A stretch of DNA of 62,041 nucleotides from an uncultured Shewanella sp. (GCF_947495455.1 NZ_CANLZC010000023.1:1-62041), one strand, 5' to 3'; counted from the first letter of the stretch, positions 1 through 9,153 are shown. The notes: generated by a model from the letters alone, not told the origin. A program made the numbers and translations.

Positions 1-173
1 TAGATAGTTCCATTAATGACCTCCATACAACGTAGAGGTCTTTATACCGTATCTGAAAGATCGTTCAATTGATCGTCCAAATTATTAACTGATCAGTATT
101 AGGCCCTAGAGGTTGAGTTTTAAAAAAAACTACTCTATACCCAAGTTAGGGTTAAAAGCACAGGAAAATAACT

Positions 174-752
174 ATGGTCGGTATGAGTATGACTCAAAGG
201 ACACTTTATCTATTACTCTCTCTGGCACTTTTATTCAGTGAAACGCTACTTGCAGCAAGGATAAAAGATAATACTGTCATTAATATCAACCGATTTGCCA
301 ATAGGCCCAGTTTTCAGGGTCATGAATTTACCCTTAATGCATTACTGTCCTTATTACCTAATAGCAAGCGCCAAATGAACCCTAATAGAAAAGGCATTAG
401 CTACTTTGAAATTGTTTCCATCGGCTCCAGCCATTTAGGTTGGATGAATGTCACACAATCACAAAAAGCCACCGAATTAAATCATGAAGGTCGACAATTG
501 CTGGCTGTAGTCTTTCAATTTGGAGCAGGCCACTCTGCGCAAGCCAGCCTCAATGGGTCAACGAAAAATGCTTTTCATTCTGAGTATTTATGTGGCCAAG
601 TGAACAGGCTTCACTTTTGCCAAGTAGGGGAAAAAGTCACCGCTTTGCTCCATTACTTTGATTTTAGCGGTCAAAAGCAAGGTCATTTAAATGTCACTTC
701 TCACTCTGACAGCCACCCCTTCTACTGGAGTGACTCGATTTACATACAATAA
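174..752 (+). CDS. Exported protein of unknown function
   Basis: I do not recognise this 192-residue protein. The N-terminus has a typical signal peptide: a short start, then a hydrophobic run of about 15 residues (TLYLLLSLALLFS) and an Ala-rich cleavage region near residues 25-28. The mature part should therefore be periplasmic or outside. It has two Cys (Tyr-Leu-Cys-Gly and Phe-Cys-Gln) that could form a disulfide. An AGGAAA box lies about 7 bases before the ATG; further ATGs at codons 4 and 6 are possible starts. It converges with the next gene, which ends only 3 bases away on the other strand. Confidence 0.6.
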   Translation: MVGMSMTQRTLYLLLSLALLFSETLLAARIKDNTVININRFANRPSFQGHEFTLNALLSLLPNSKRQMNPNRKGISYFEIVSIGSSHLGWMNVTQSQKATELNHEGRQLLAVVFQFGAGHSAQASLNGSTKNAFHSEYLCGQVNRLHFCQVGEKVTALLHYFDFSGQKQGHLNVTSHSDSHPFYWSDSIYIQ

Positions 753-755
753 ACC

Positions 756-1517
756 CTATTTTTTGCTTTCAATGCCCTCTGCTTCATGGGCCGCACGCGT
801 TTTAATTTCATACAAAGTAAAAGCTTCACGACTTCGTGTCCAAGGTTGGCCCGAGTCTGCATCATAATCTTTTGGCAAGCTGATCCCTTTAGGTGAATAA
901 GCATCAATGCCCACTTCTCGTGATACATTCACTGCCCGTAAACTGTGATCAGCAAAAGCTACCACAATAGCCGTGCCTAACTGCTTAGCCCCATTAGCCA
1001 GTCTCACAACCTCTTTAGCCACCCCTAAGGTGCTTAAATAAATGACTTTACCTTGAGGATCAATTTTAGGATAAATAGAGAATAATAAATCAGCAGGAAT
1101 GCGATCACCTATCGCCTGCGCCACTTCCCATTGAGCATAAACAGGCTTTTGATTTTGCTTAAAAATCTCAACAACGCGGTCGGCAATTTGCTCATTCATC
1201 GGCCCGGGTAATTTATTGCCTTTTTCATCAATACGATTCCCAAAAGAATAAGCAATAATACTGTCACCTTGTTGCACGTCTCGCATTTCAGCTTTCCACG
1301 TGAGCACTTGCTGCATTAAAAAATGAGTCAAGTCATTGGCTACGGCCTCATCACCCAATTGGCTGAACAGTCGTAACTTAATGGCCTCATTAAGTTGCAG
1401 TTCAGTCACATCAGAATGATCTTTTGCCGCTAAAGATGAATAAGTATCCACTTCGGCAGCAACAGCTTGGCCTGACAACAGCAAAGGTAACACAATAGCA
1501 GGCGCTAAAGGTTTCAT
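756..1517 (-). CDS. Periplasmic protein of unknown function
   Basis: The protein of about 253 residues begins with a signal peptide ending in AVAA. The mature part is mixed alpha/beta in character, with no membrane segment and no catalytic motif I can name. A C-terminal stretch rich in charged residues follows the segment VNVSREVGIDAYSPKG. I chose the ATG at 1517 because GAGG lies 10 bases before it. The ATG at 1526 has the same GAGG only one base away, too close for use. The function is unknown. Confidence 0.6.
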   Translation of the reverse strand: MKPLAPAIVLPLLLSGQAVAAEVDTYSSLAAKDHSDVTELQLNEAIKLRLFSQLGDEAVANDLTHFLMQQVLTWKAEMRDVQQGDSIIAYSFGNRIDEKGNKLPGPMNEQIADRVVEIFKQNQKPVYAQWEVAQAIGDRIPADLLFSIYPKIDPQGKVIYLSTLGVAKEVVRLANGAKQLGTAIVVAFADHSLRAVNVSREVGIDAYSPKGISLPKDYDADSGQPWTRSREAFTLYEIKTRAAHEAEGIESKK

Positions 1518-1555
1518 AAACGTCATACCTCATCAATTAAAGCCAAACACACATA

Positions 1556-1822
1556 TATACCCGTGATACTTGAAGATGCCTGTTTTCAGAGCCTGTAAAA
1601 GTGCCTAATTCAAGGCGTATTATTGCAAGAATGCTTATTGCCTTTTAAGATTATACAACGCAGAAGTTGGTGCTTTTACAGACTCCCAACGGGCTGGTTT
1701 CAAAGCTTTTTATACTGCGTTATTGAACATCAGCTTAGAATGACTAGGCACGCTGTTCAAAGCCTTGCCTAAAAAGCTTTTAATTCCAGCTGAATCCTGC
1801 ATCTTCAAGTATCACGGGTATA
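1556..1822. repeat. MITE-like element with 24-bp perfect terminal inverted repeats
   Basis: Positions 1556-1579 and 1799-1822 are perfect reverse complements of one another (the left end reads TATACCCGTGATACTTGAAG and continues GATGC with one base of overlap). The interior of about 220 bp has no open reading frame of note. The size, long exact inverted ends and lack of coding capacity fit a miniature inverted-repeat element or similar mobile repeat. It fills most of the gap between the 756-1517 gene and mrcB (1518-1981). I see nothing else in that gap. Confidence 0.75.
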
Positions 1823-1981
1823 AGTGTGTAATGGCAAGTTCAGACGTTCCTTCGCAACAATATAATCAAATACCTATAATACGTTAAGTCTACACTCAAC
1901 AGCCGCTAATAGACCACTAAAATACTCTCTTATAACCAAACAAGCTAAAAACTGTGTTTTCTCTCTATTTATTTTTAACAC

Positions 1982-4333
1982 TTAAAAAATACGTTGCCAC
2001 CAAGATAAAGGTTGACCGCAGTTCGCTGCCGGATGATAACTTTCACTTAATGCGGGTAAGGCGACAGTATTATGGCAATCACTTTGCCTTGCCACACCTG
2101 AAGTACGCTCAAAATAACCATTCACTACACCACTCACAGGAGCCATTCGCAGACTCATAGGCGGACGATTCTTTAAAAAGGCTTGATACACAGCCATGGC
2201 ACCGTTGCTGCCATAAAGACCTGTTTTACCGTTGTCATCACGCCCCACCCAAATAGCTGCCACATTGCGCTCATCAAAGCCTGCAAACCAAGAGTCTCTC
2301 GAATCATTGCTGGTTCCGGTTTTTCCAGCCAAGGTCACATCAGGAAAAGCCTGACCTAAACGTGTCGCCGTGCCAGAGTGCACCACTTGTGTCATGGCAT
2401 ATTTCACCAAATAATCTGTCGCAGGAGAAATGGCTTGCTCACGAGCTTCACGCCTAACAGGTAAGGCTTTATTATCGGAGTCAAGCACTGCAGTAATAGA
2501 CGATAAGTGTTGGTATTGCCCATTATCCGCCAGTGTTTGATAAGCTTGCGCCACCATAAGAGGTGAACCATTTACCGCTCCAAGTAACATAGACGGATAT
2601 TGAGAAACTTTCCCTCGCCAACCAGCAGCCTCTAACGTATGAGCCACATTTTTCACGCCGACGGCCATGCCTAAATTCACCGTTGGCACATTCATGGATT
2701 TTTTAAAAGCGGTTAATAAAGGTACTTGCTCTCTAAATCTTCTGTCCACATTTTGTGGAGACCAAGTTTTTCCTTGGCCATTTTTAAGGGTAATAGGTTT
2801 ATCTTTTAACGGCGTCGCTAAGCTGTATTTATCCCCTTCACTCAAGGCCGTCGCATACACAAAAGGCTTGATTAGCGAACCAATAGGACGACGAATTTCA
2901 ACCGCACGATTATAACCATGATACCCAGGCACTTTATCGCCTACCATGGCCGCAATCCCACCAGAATATTTATCCGTGACCACCATGCCAACTTGCAAGG
3001 ATTTATCATTTTGGCTTAAGCGCTTCATGGTGTCTTTCACCGCTTTTTCAGCCGCCTCCTGCGCGATAGGGTCAAGGGTGGTATAAACCTTAACGCCTGA
3101 ACGTTTCAATAATGCTCCGCCATACTTATCATTTAGCTCTTGCTTAACCACAGCAAAAAAAGCAGGCAATTTTTGATGGACAGGTTTATCGGCTTTACGC
3201 AGGCCTAATGGCGATTCCACTGCTGCCTTGTATTCAGGCACAGTTAACTTACCCGCATCCATCAATAAACGTAACACTAGATCTCGACGCGCTTGGGCAC
3301 GCTTGGGATAACGCCATGGATTATAATAAGATGGCCCCTTAATGACCGCCACGAGAAACGCTTGCTGAGGCAAGGTCAATTCGGCAATGGGCCTCCCAAA
3401 ATAAAACTGTGACGCCAGCCCCATACCATGCACACCACGGGCTTTATCTTGCCCCATATACACTTCATTAAGGTAAGCTTCTAATATGGCATCTTTTGAA
3501 TAACGAAAATCAATAATGATAGCCATTAAGGCTTCACGTAGTTTTCGCGTCAATGAGCGCTGACTCGAGAGAAAAAAGTTTTTAGCTAACTGCTGAGTGA
3601 GTGTCGAGCCTCCCTGCACGGTATGACCAGCACTAATATTAACCAATGCCGCACGCAATATGGCAAAAGGGTTAATGCCGTAATGCTCATAAAAAGTACG
3701 GTCTTCTGTCATGATTAATGCATTAACAATTTGTTTCGGGATCTGCGCCATAGGCACAAATAACCTGTCTTCTCCATCACCTGTGATAATACGATCCAAT
3801 AACACAGGCTCTAGATGAAACACTGCTAATTGACGGTGATCACTTAATCTTGTCACCGAGCTCACCCCTTGATCATCAAAGGTTACCATCACACGCTGTG
3901 CAACTTGCTGCCCTGAAGGATGTAAAAAAGGACGACGCCAAACATCAATTTTGGTCTTAGAAGCTGAAAACTCGCCCACTTGACGAGGATTAGCCACTTT
4001 GCGATAACCCAGCAATTTAAGTTCAGACAGTAATTGGTTATGGCTGATTGCCGCGCCGGGATACAAGGCCATTGAACGACTAAACACTTGCGCTGGCAAA
4101 TGCCATTTTTGCCCTTCAAATTTATTCGCAATAATTTGATCTAAATAAATACAATAAAGACTCAATGCCGCAAACACCACTAGGCTCAGCTTCCAGCACA
4201 TAGACCAGACTTTACGGCCAGCGCCAAGTGATCCTTTGCGTTTCGGTTGCTTTTTTTTCGTCGTGCCTTTTTTAGCGACTTTTTTCTTAGGTGACACGCC
4301 TTTTTCTTTTCCGTTCGCTGTCGTTTTCATCAT
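1982..4333 (-). CDS. mrcB: Penicillin-binding protein 1b (bifunctional transglycosylase/transpeptidase)
   Basis: This class A penicillin-binding protein polymerises and cross-links peptidoglycan at the inner membrane. Seen in the 783 residues: a Lys-rich cytoplasmic tail (1-46), one membrane anchor (about 48-66), a UB2H-like region, and a glycosyltransferase domain with TEDRTFYEHYG (catalytic Glu210) and QGGSTLTQQLAKN (240-252). The transpeptidase domain has SLIK (486-489, nucleophile Ser486), SMN (546-548) and KTGT (671-674). All active-site motifs are intact. The length is close to that of E. coli PBP1b (844), with a shorter tail. It starts 9 bases after the hrpB stop, so the two are probably co-transcribed, the usual arrangement in related bacteria. 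Confidence 0.97.
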   Translation of the reverse strand: MMKTTANGKEKGVSPKKKVAKKGTTKKKQPKRKGSLGAGRKVWSMCWKLSLVVFAALSLYCIYLDQIIANKFEGQKWHLPAQVFSRSMALYPGAAISHNQLLSELKLLGYRKVANPRQVGEFSASKTKIDVWRRPFLHPSGQQVAQRVMVTFDDQGVSSVTRLSDHRQLAVFHLEPVLLDRIITGDGEDRLFVPMAQIPKQIVNALIMTEDRTFYEHYGINPFAILRAALVNISAGHTVQGGSTLTQQLAKNFFLSSQRSLTRKLREALMAIIIDFRYSKDAILEAYLNEVYMGQDKARGVHGMGLASQFYFGRPIAELTLPQQAFLVAVIKGPSYYNPWRYPKRAQARRDLVLRLLMDAGKLTVPEYKAAVESPLGLRKADKPVHQKLPAFFAVVKQELNDKYGGALLKRSGVKVYTTLDPIAQEAAEKAVKDTMKRLSQNDKSLQVGMVVTDKYSGGIAAMVGDKVPGYHGYNRAVEIRRPIGSLIKPFVYATALSEGDKYSLATPLKDKPITLKNGQGKTWSPQNVDRRFREQVPLLTAFKKSMNVPTVNLGMAVGVKNVAHTLEAAGWRGKVSQYPSMLLGAVNGSPLMVAQAYQTLADNGQYQHLSSITAVLDSDNKALPVRREAREQAISPATDYLVKYAMTQVVHSGTATRLGQAFPDVTLAGKTGTSNDSRDSWFAGFDERNVAAIWVGRDDNGKTGLYGSNGAMAVYQAFLKNRPPMSLRMAPVSGVVNGYFERTSGVARQSDCHNTVALPALSESYHPAANCGQPLSWWQRIF

Positions 4334-4342
4334 CTATCCACA

Positions 4343-7072
4343 TTACTTCAATGTCTTTTTCTTTGTAAATTTAGTCGGTTGTGTATTAGCAGGATCATTC
4401 GGCCACAGATGTTTAGGGTATCGACCTTTCATCTCTTTTTTCACCTCAACATAAGGTCCTTGCCAAAAGCTTGCTAAATCAGCCGTTAACGCCAAAGGCC
4501 GTCTTGCTGGCGATAATAACGCCATTGTCACCACTAACTTGCCCTGCGCTAAACGCGGGCTCTCTTTCATGCCTAAGGCTTCTTGCAGACGCACACTTAA
4601 TGTGGCACGTCCGGCATCATCATACTCTATTGCCGCTTGAGTCCCCGTTAACATCGGCCACTGGCTCGGCAGTAGGGTATTCAATCTTTGCTGTTGCTGC
4701 CATGAACAGGTATTCAATAGCAGCTGATAACAATCCAGCTTCATTAACTGGGTTAAATTACTGATATCGATCAAGTGAGGCGCTAACCAATCCTCTAAGC
4801 TATTCAACAAATATTGATCCGATATATTCGGCCATGCTTCGCTTGTATCGAGGCTTGTAGCCAGCTTAATGCGATATTGCAGCTGCCGCACCTTATCATT
4901 CATGTTCAATATTTGCAGCCCTTTGCTGCGAATTTGTGCTAACAGCGCTTGCACTCGATGTTCAGGCTCAGGTTGAGCTCCTGGCACTTTACTGAGTAAA
5001 ATCTTACCCATATAACGCCTATTCTCAGAATAAAAGCGGCCTTTATCATCGTCCCATTCACAAAAATTAATCGAAGACACTAAAAAAGACAGGTCGTGAT
5101 CCACTAAAAGTTCGGTTTTATGGCTGGCCTTTTGAGTCTTTTTAGTGGAGCTGGCCCTTAACAAGGTATGAGGAAACGGCGCCGCTAAATAGACTCGCGC
5201 CGCCATTTGTGATTTTTCCTGAAAATCCGCCACCACCAACCAAGGCTCAGCCGTTAACGGATCATTATCTGGCAGCTCCACTCCGGTGCCGTTAGCCAGC
5301 TGATAGCCTTTATTGCCTCTGGCCTTGGCAATTCTGTCTGGATAAGCTAGGCCTAATAAAAAAGCCACAGAGGCAGGACTGGCATGACTGATCACAAAGT
5401 GTAAATCCAAGGCCTTTAGATTAAGTGCCTTTAGATTAAGTGCCTTTAAATTAAGTGCTTTTCGCTCCCTAACCTTAGCATTCAACTTCCCCATAAACTG
5501 CTGAGTTAATTGCCCCGCCTCTCCTTTTAATGCCGATGATAACTGGGTCAAAATATTCACATTCATGCCCACACGGCTACGAGCACTCAATAGGCCTGCC
5601 ACCGCACAAGCCAAACCGACTAAAGCACTATCATCATTTTTACAAGCCCATTCTTTGGCTTTAAGCAACATATGCGCTAAACGAGGAGCACACCCTAAGC
5701 CATAAGCTTCAATGCCGTGAGCGGTAATTTTACGCTCATGATCCACCAAAAATAATGTTTGTAGTAATTGCCATGCCGCCTCTTCATTGCCCACACTTGG
5801 CAAGGTCAACATAGGCAATTCACCCACAGATTTCACTCCCCAATAGGCACAATTAAACACAAGATCTGTCAGTTCACTGTGCTCAACTTCAGCCAAGTCC
5901 ACTCTTGCTAATCGCCCTTGCTCTTCTTGCCCCCAGAGTCTTAATGCCACTCCCCTGAACAAACGTCCAGCACGGCCACTTCGTTGAGCACTTGAGGCTT
6001 GGCTAATGCGCTTTAAAGTGAGTTTACTCGTCCCTGTTTTAGGGTTAAAAATAGCTTGCCTTTGATAACCAGAGTCCACCACTAGGCCTATGCCTGCTAT
6101 GGTTAAGCTGGACTCGGCCACATTCGTGGCTAAGACCACTTTACGTTGTCCATTTCGAGCAGGCGCTATGGCAATATCTTGAGCTTGAGGCGGTAAACTG
6201 CCGTATAAAGGACAAATCGCATAAAGCTTGCTGTCCAATCTCGCCTCTAGATAAGTTTGCAGCCGCTTGATTTCAGCTTGCCCCGGTAAAAAAGCCAATA
6301 AACTTTTGTCTTCTAAACCATCAAAGGTACTGATTTGTGACAAAAATGCATTATATTTCGCCATCGATGTCTTATCATGGGGCATCGATGTCTTATCATG
6401 GCCACCACATCGACTCGCCTCAAGCAAAGCGATAATCGCCGCTCCCATGGGCTCAAGCCAGGCTTGATGATGGAATGAATGACCCTTTTTGATACTATGA
6501 TACGCCACTTCTACTGGAAAGCTGCGGCCTTCACTCTTAAGCATTATGGCTTGAGGCATTAACCTAGTTAAAGGCAGACTCGATAAGGTGGCCGACATGG
6601 CCAAAATGGCTAAATCTTCTCGAAAGCTTTGCTGGACTTCTAACGCCAAGGCTAAACCTAAGTCTGTGGTTAAATGACGCTCGTGGATCTCATCAAAAAT
6701 AATCATAGCGACGCCACTCAGCTCAGGATCTTGCTGGATCATTCGCGTCAAAATACCTTCAGTCACCACCTCTAATCTCACCTCGGCACTGGATTGTGAC
6801 TCTCCTCGAACACGATAACCCACTTCTTGGCCTAAGGCTTTACCTGTCACTTTTTCCCGCTGAGCGGCAATATAATGGGCCACGCTTCGAGTGGCCACTC
6901 GTCTAGGTTCCAACATAATAATTTTGCCTGATATTTCAGGCCAATCCAGCATAGCTAAGGGTAAAGCCGTTGACTTACCCGCCCCCGTTGGGGCTTCAAG
7001 GATCACTTGGTTATGTTGACGAAAGGCGGCGCGTAAATCACTTAGCAGATCAAGAACGGGTAGTTGACTCAA
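4343..7072 (-). CDS. hrpB: ATP-dependent helicase HrpB (DEAH box)
   Basis: A DEAH/RHA-family RNA helicase-like protein. Visible motifs are Walker A GAGKST (30-35), DEIH (127-130), SAT (160-162) and the motif VI region QRSGRAGR. The HrpB-specific C-terminal region follows. At 909 residues it is longer than E. coli HrpB (809). Part of the excess comes from in-frame microsatellite expansions: a repeated HDKTSM near residues 229-240 and a four-fold LNLKA-type repeat further on (see the separate repeat entries). HrpB is common in proteobacteria but its RNA substrate is not established. It lies just upstream of mrcB. Confidence 0.95.
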   Translation of the reverse strand: MSQLPVLDLLSDLRAAFRQHNQVILEAPTGAGKSTALPLAMLDWPEISGKIIMLEPRRVATRSVAHYIAAQREKVTGKALGQEVGYRVRGESQSSAEVRLEVVTEGILTRMIQQDPELSGVAMIIFDEIHERHLTTDLGLALALEVQQSFREDLAILAMSATLSSLPLTRLMPQAIMLKSEGRSFPVEVAYHSIKKGHSFHHQAWLEPMGAAIIALLEASRCGGHDKTSMPHDKTSMAKYNAFLSQISTFDGLEDKSLLAFLPGQAEIKRLQTYLEARLDSKLYAICPLYGSLPPQAQDIAIAPARNGQRKVVLATNVAESSLTIAGIGLVVDSGYQRQAIFNPKTGTSKLTLKRISQASSAQRSGRAGRLFRGVALRLWGQEEQGRLARVDLAEVEHSELTDLVFNCAYWGVKSVGELPMLTLPSVGNEEAAWQLLQTLFLVDHERKITAHGIEAYGLGCAPRLAHMLLKAKEWACKNDDSALVGLACAVAGLLSARSRVGMNVNILTQLSSALKGEAGQLTQQFMGKLNAKVRERKALNLKALNLKALNLKALDLHFVISHASPASVAFLLGLAYPDRIAKARGNKGYQLANGTGVELPDNDPLTAEPWLVVADFQEKSQMAARVYLAAPFPHTLLRASSTKKTQKASHKTELLVDHDLSFLVSSINFCEWDDDKGRFYSENRRYMGKILLSKVPGAQPEPEHRVQALLAQIRSKGLQILNMNDKVRQLQYRIKLATSLDTSEAWPNISDQYLLNSLEDWLAPHLIDISNLTQLMKLDCYQLLLNTCSWQQQQRLNTLLPSQWPMLTGTQAAIEYDDAGRATLSVRLQEALGMKESPRLAQGKLVVTMALLSPARRPLALTADLASFWQGPYVEVKKEMKGRYPKHLWPNDPANTQPTKFTKKKTLK
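5406..5462. repeat. 15-bp tandem repeat inside hrpB
   Basis: Nearly four copies of a 15-bp unit (TTAAGTGCCTTTAGA on the plus strand) give the protein repeat LNLKA x3 then LDL. The unit length is a multiple of three, so the frame is kept. The copies differ by only one or two bases, which suggests recent expansion. Confidence 0.8.
6360..6401. repeat. Tandem duplication inside hrpB (21 bp)
   Basis: The 21-bp block CATCGATGTCTTATCATGGG is directly repeated with one change, giving the doubled peptide HDKTSM. It is in frame and lies in a linker after the first helicase domain. Confidence 0.75.
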
Positions 7073-7174
7073 AACAGACTCAAATAAATTAATCGATACA
7101 AAATAATGCTAAACAGTGTACTCGGATCTCACATAAATTAAAAATAAGACGCTTTTTGAGAAATAATAAACAAA

Positions 7175-7198
7175 AACCGACGCATGAACGTCGGTTTA
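7175..7198 (-). terminator. Rho-independent terminator of the 8992-7260 operon
   Basis: The 9-bp arms AAACCGACG and CGTCGGTTT enclose a 6-base loop. On the minus strand the hairpin is followed by a T-rich run (TTGTTTATTATT). It lies about 60 bases after the stop of the HTH gene and before hrpB. Confidence 0.85.
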
Positions 7199-7259
7199 TT
7201 AAAAGCACTTAATATGGGCTTATATTGAAAGCTTATATCGTAAGCTCAGCAAGATATCA

Positions 7260-7697
7260 TCAACTCTTTAAAATCTGTTTCATGTCCCACAACGTATCAG
7301 ACATTAAGCTTAAGGTGCCATGATGTAACTCATTTTCATCCGTTGCCAAAAGCAGCATATTAGTGGCTGATGTCACTTGGTTGAGCTTGTTACGCACTTT
7401 CTCATTGTCTTCCTGACTCAGCTCGGCAATCGGTGCGTTTTCTTCGCAAGCAGGATTAAACTGCAGTTGTTCAAATGCAGGTTCACGGTCTAACTGGTAT
7501 TCATCCTCGGCAGCTTGATTAAAGTAGCGACCATAATTTTTGGCAATAAAACCCAGCAACTTAAACATTTTTCCTATGCTTGGCTGGCCTTCACCCGCCT
7601 GCCACTGCTGCACCTCCGCCTCGCTCACATTCATGATCTCGGCCAACTTTGCTTCAGTTAAATCGAAACTTGTGCGTATCTTTTCCAGCTCCCTCAC
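7260..7697 (-). CDS. Small helix-turn-helix protein
   Basis: In this 145-residue protein, residues 1-50 resemble an XRE/Cro-type helix-turn-helix: FDLTEAKLAEIMNVSEAEVQQW, followed by GEGQPSIGKMFKLLGFI. This gives the pattern of a recognition helix followed by a Trp, as in HigA/MqsA-type DNA-binding domains. The rest is acidic and helical with no recognised domain. The start is GTG overlapping the stop of the upstream gene (GTGA), with AGGAG 7 bases before it, so translation is coupled. It is the last gene of a three-gene operon and is followed by a strong terminator. It could regulate its own operon; this is inference. Confidence 0.7.
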   Translation of the reverse strand: MRELEKIRTSFDLTEAKLAEIMNVSEAEVQQWQAGEGQPSIGKMFKLLGFIAKNYGRYFNQAAEDEYQLDREPAFEQLQFNPACEENAPIAELSQEDNEKVRNKLNQVTSATNMLLLATDENELHHGTLSLMSDTLWDMKQILKS

Positions 7698-8371
7698 ATC
7701 CCTGCTCCTGTTAATCGTTTCGACGTTCCCGCCTTCACCGCCACATAGCCCATGCCCACTAATAGAAAGATTTCAATCATATTCATTGGCAAACGCAGGT
7801 ATTCATAAATATCGTAAAAAAACATCGGCTCAAAGCCTACAAAGTAATTACCTAAAACATCTTTGCGCACTAAATCTTCAATGCCAGTGATCAAATTGGT
7901 CAATACAAACACCCCATACACACCCAGCAATAAATATTCCTGCGCGAAGCGTTTGTAATGCACATTAAGCTTTAAGGCTTGAGCTATGGGACCGCGATAC
8001 CAAATCAGTGTCATCACCAATAAGTCATAGGCAATGTAACTGAAATAAAACACCCAGCTGGGTACTTGGCTCAATAAATACTCATTGAGCCACAAGACAT
8101 CTACTAGTTTCATGACTGTTGGGATCATCAATAAATAAACCCAGTTAGGCAAGCGCCGACACATAAGTACACTCATACCTAACGCTAAGGCTAAACCAAT
8201 ATTAGATAACCACGCCCATTCACGAAATAACGTCGTAATCACAAACAATAAACTTAAGCTACTAGCGGCCACAAAGGCTCCTAACCACAACAAAGTTTTT
8301 TGCTTGGCAAAGTAAATCACTCCCGAGCCAATCAAGCCGATACCTATGAGCACGACAAACCACACATCCAT
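7694..8371 (-). CDS. Multi-pass inner membrane protein
   Basis: The 225 residues contain about six hydrophobic segments (roughly 3-21, 28-48, 57-70, 76-88, 107-122, 148-163 and 198-213), so this is an integral inner-membrane protein. I do not recognise the family. AGGGAT precedes the ATG, and only 9 bases separate it from the stop of the upstream repeat-protein gene. It overlaps the downstream HTH gene by 4 bases. These three genes therefore look like one operon. Confidence 0.65.
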   Translation of the reverse strand: MDVWFVVLIGIGLIGSGVIYFAKQKTLLWLGAFVAASSLSLLFVITTLFREWAWLSNIGLALALGMSVLMCRRLPNWVYLLMIPTVMKLVDVLWLNEYLLSQVPSWVFYFSYIAYDLLVMTLIWYRGPIAQALKLNVHYKRFAQEYLLLGVYGVFVLTNLITGIEDLVRKDVLGNYFVGFEPMFFYDIYEYLRLPMNMIEIFLLVGMGYVAVKAGTSKRLTGAGM

Positions 8372-8380
8372 GCTGAATCC

Positions 8381-8992
8381 CTAGCTCACCGCATCCTGTA
8401 AATAATATGCAAAATTAGGTTTAGTTGTTCCGCCACCAGCCATAGGCACAGGTGGCACCCAACCAGCATTACCATTCAATAAGGCAACATTGGCATCATT
8501 ATTAGGTTGAGTCGTTCCACCACCACCCAAAGGCAAGGGTGACAGCCAACCCGCTCCACCATTCAATAAGGCAACATTGACATCGTTATTAGGTTTACTC
8601 GAGCCACCACCACCCAAAGGCGCGGGTGACAACCAACTAGCATTACCATTCAATAAGGCAACATTGGCATCCTTATTAGGCTTTGTCCCACCACCACCAC
8701 CCAAGGGCATAGGTGGCACCCAACTCGCACTACCATTCAAGAAAGCAAAATTGGCATTGTTATTAGGCTTTGTCCCACCACCACCACCTAATGGCACAGG
8801 TGGCACCCAATCTCCCCCGTTAAGCGTCACAAAAAAACTCGCGCTCAATGCTATGGCTGTATCTTGAGTGTAAGAGCTCAATAAATACTCAGTATTAATA
8901 GGAGATCTTGCCGCCTTTGAAACAGCGTTTGCTGTAGGCATTTGAATGGCAACGGGATTGATATCAACAACGGGAGGCATATCCATGAACAT
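8381..8992 (-). CDS. Gly/Pro-rich tandem-repeat protein (29-residue units)
   Basis: After about 70 non-repetitive residues, this 203-residue protein consists of four and a half copies of a 29-residue unit. The pattern is W-(V/L)-x-P-x-P-L-G-G-G-G-(G/S/T)-T-K-P-N-N-D-A-N-V-A-L-L-N-G-x-A-G. Neighbouring DNA units (87 bp) are very alike, so the array is young and could change copy number. I see no signal peptide and no known domain. The start is well supported: AAGGAA lies 6 bases before the ATG, and its AAG comes from the last unit of a heptanucleotide repeat (9001-9042). It is the first gene of an operon with a membrane protein and an HTH protein, just downstream of the Rhs gene. The function is unknown. 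Confidence 0.65.
   Translation of the reverse strand: MFMDMPPVVDINPVAIQMPTANAVSKAARSPINTEYLLSSYTQDTAIALSASFFVTLNGGDWVPPVPLGGGGGTKPNNNANFAFLNGSASWVPPMPLGGGGGTKPNKDANVALLNGNASWLSPAPLGGGGSSKPNNDVNVALLNGGAGWLSPLPLGGGGTTQPNNDANVALLNGNAGWVPPVPMAGGGTTKPNFAYYLQDAVS
8395..8815. repeat. 87-bp coding tandem repeat
   Basis: About 4.5 copies of an 87-bp unit encode the 29-residue repeats of the Gly/Pro protein. Each copy can be recognised by the plus-strand block CCACCACCACCCAAAGGC and the block CCATTCAATAAGGCAACATT. Confidence 0.85.
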
Positions 8993-9000
8993 AATATTTC

Positions 9001-9042
9001 CTTGTTTCTTGTTTCTTGTTTCTTGTTTCTTGTTTCTTGTTT
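9001..9042. repeat. Heptanucleotide repeat (CTTGTTT)x6 in a 5' leader
   Basis: There are six perfect 7-bp units. On the minus strand they read AAACAAG six times and end directly at the ribosome binding site of the repeat-protein gene (AAG-GAAATATT-ATG). Because 7 is not a multiple of helical or codon periodicity, slippage would change spacing or leader length. This makes it a candidate phase-variation tract. Confidence 0.85.
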
Positions 9043-9080
9043 ACACTTATTAGATTATTGATTTTAACGTTAAAGATGCT

Positions 9081-9112
9081 TTATTAAACAGTAATTAATC
9101 ATTGTTTAATAA
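9081..9112 (-). terminator. AT-rich hairpin downstream of the Rhs gene
   Basis: Perfect 10-bp arms TTATTAAACA and TGTTTAATAA enclose a 12-base loop, between the Rhs stop (9154) and the repeat-protein gene. It may be a weak terminator for rhs or part of the promoter region of the next operon. There is no clear T-tract. Confidence 0.4.
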
Positions 9113-9153
9113 ATAAATCAAGCTTAAGTGCTTTTTTATACTTGTTTTAGTCT

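Noticed and set aside
8577..8867. Plus-strand Pro-rich frame
   Set aside because: Antisense of the Gly-rich repeat gene; Gly codons reversed give Pro.
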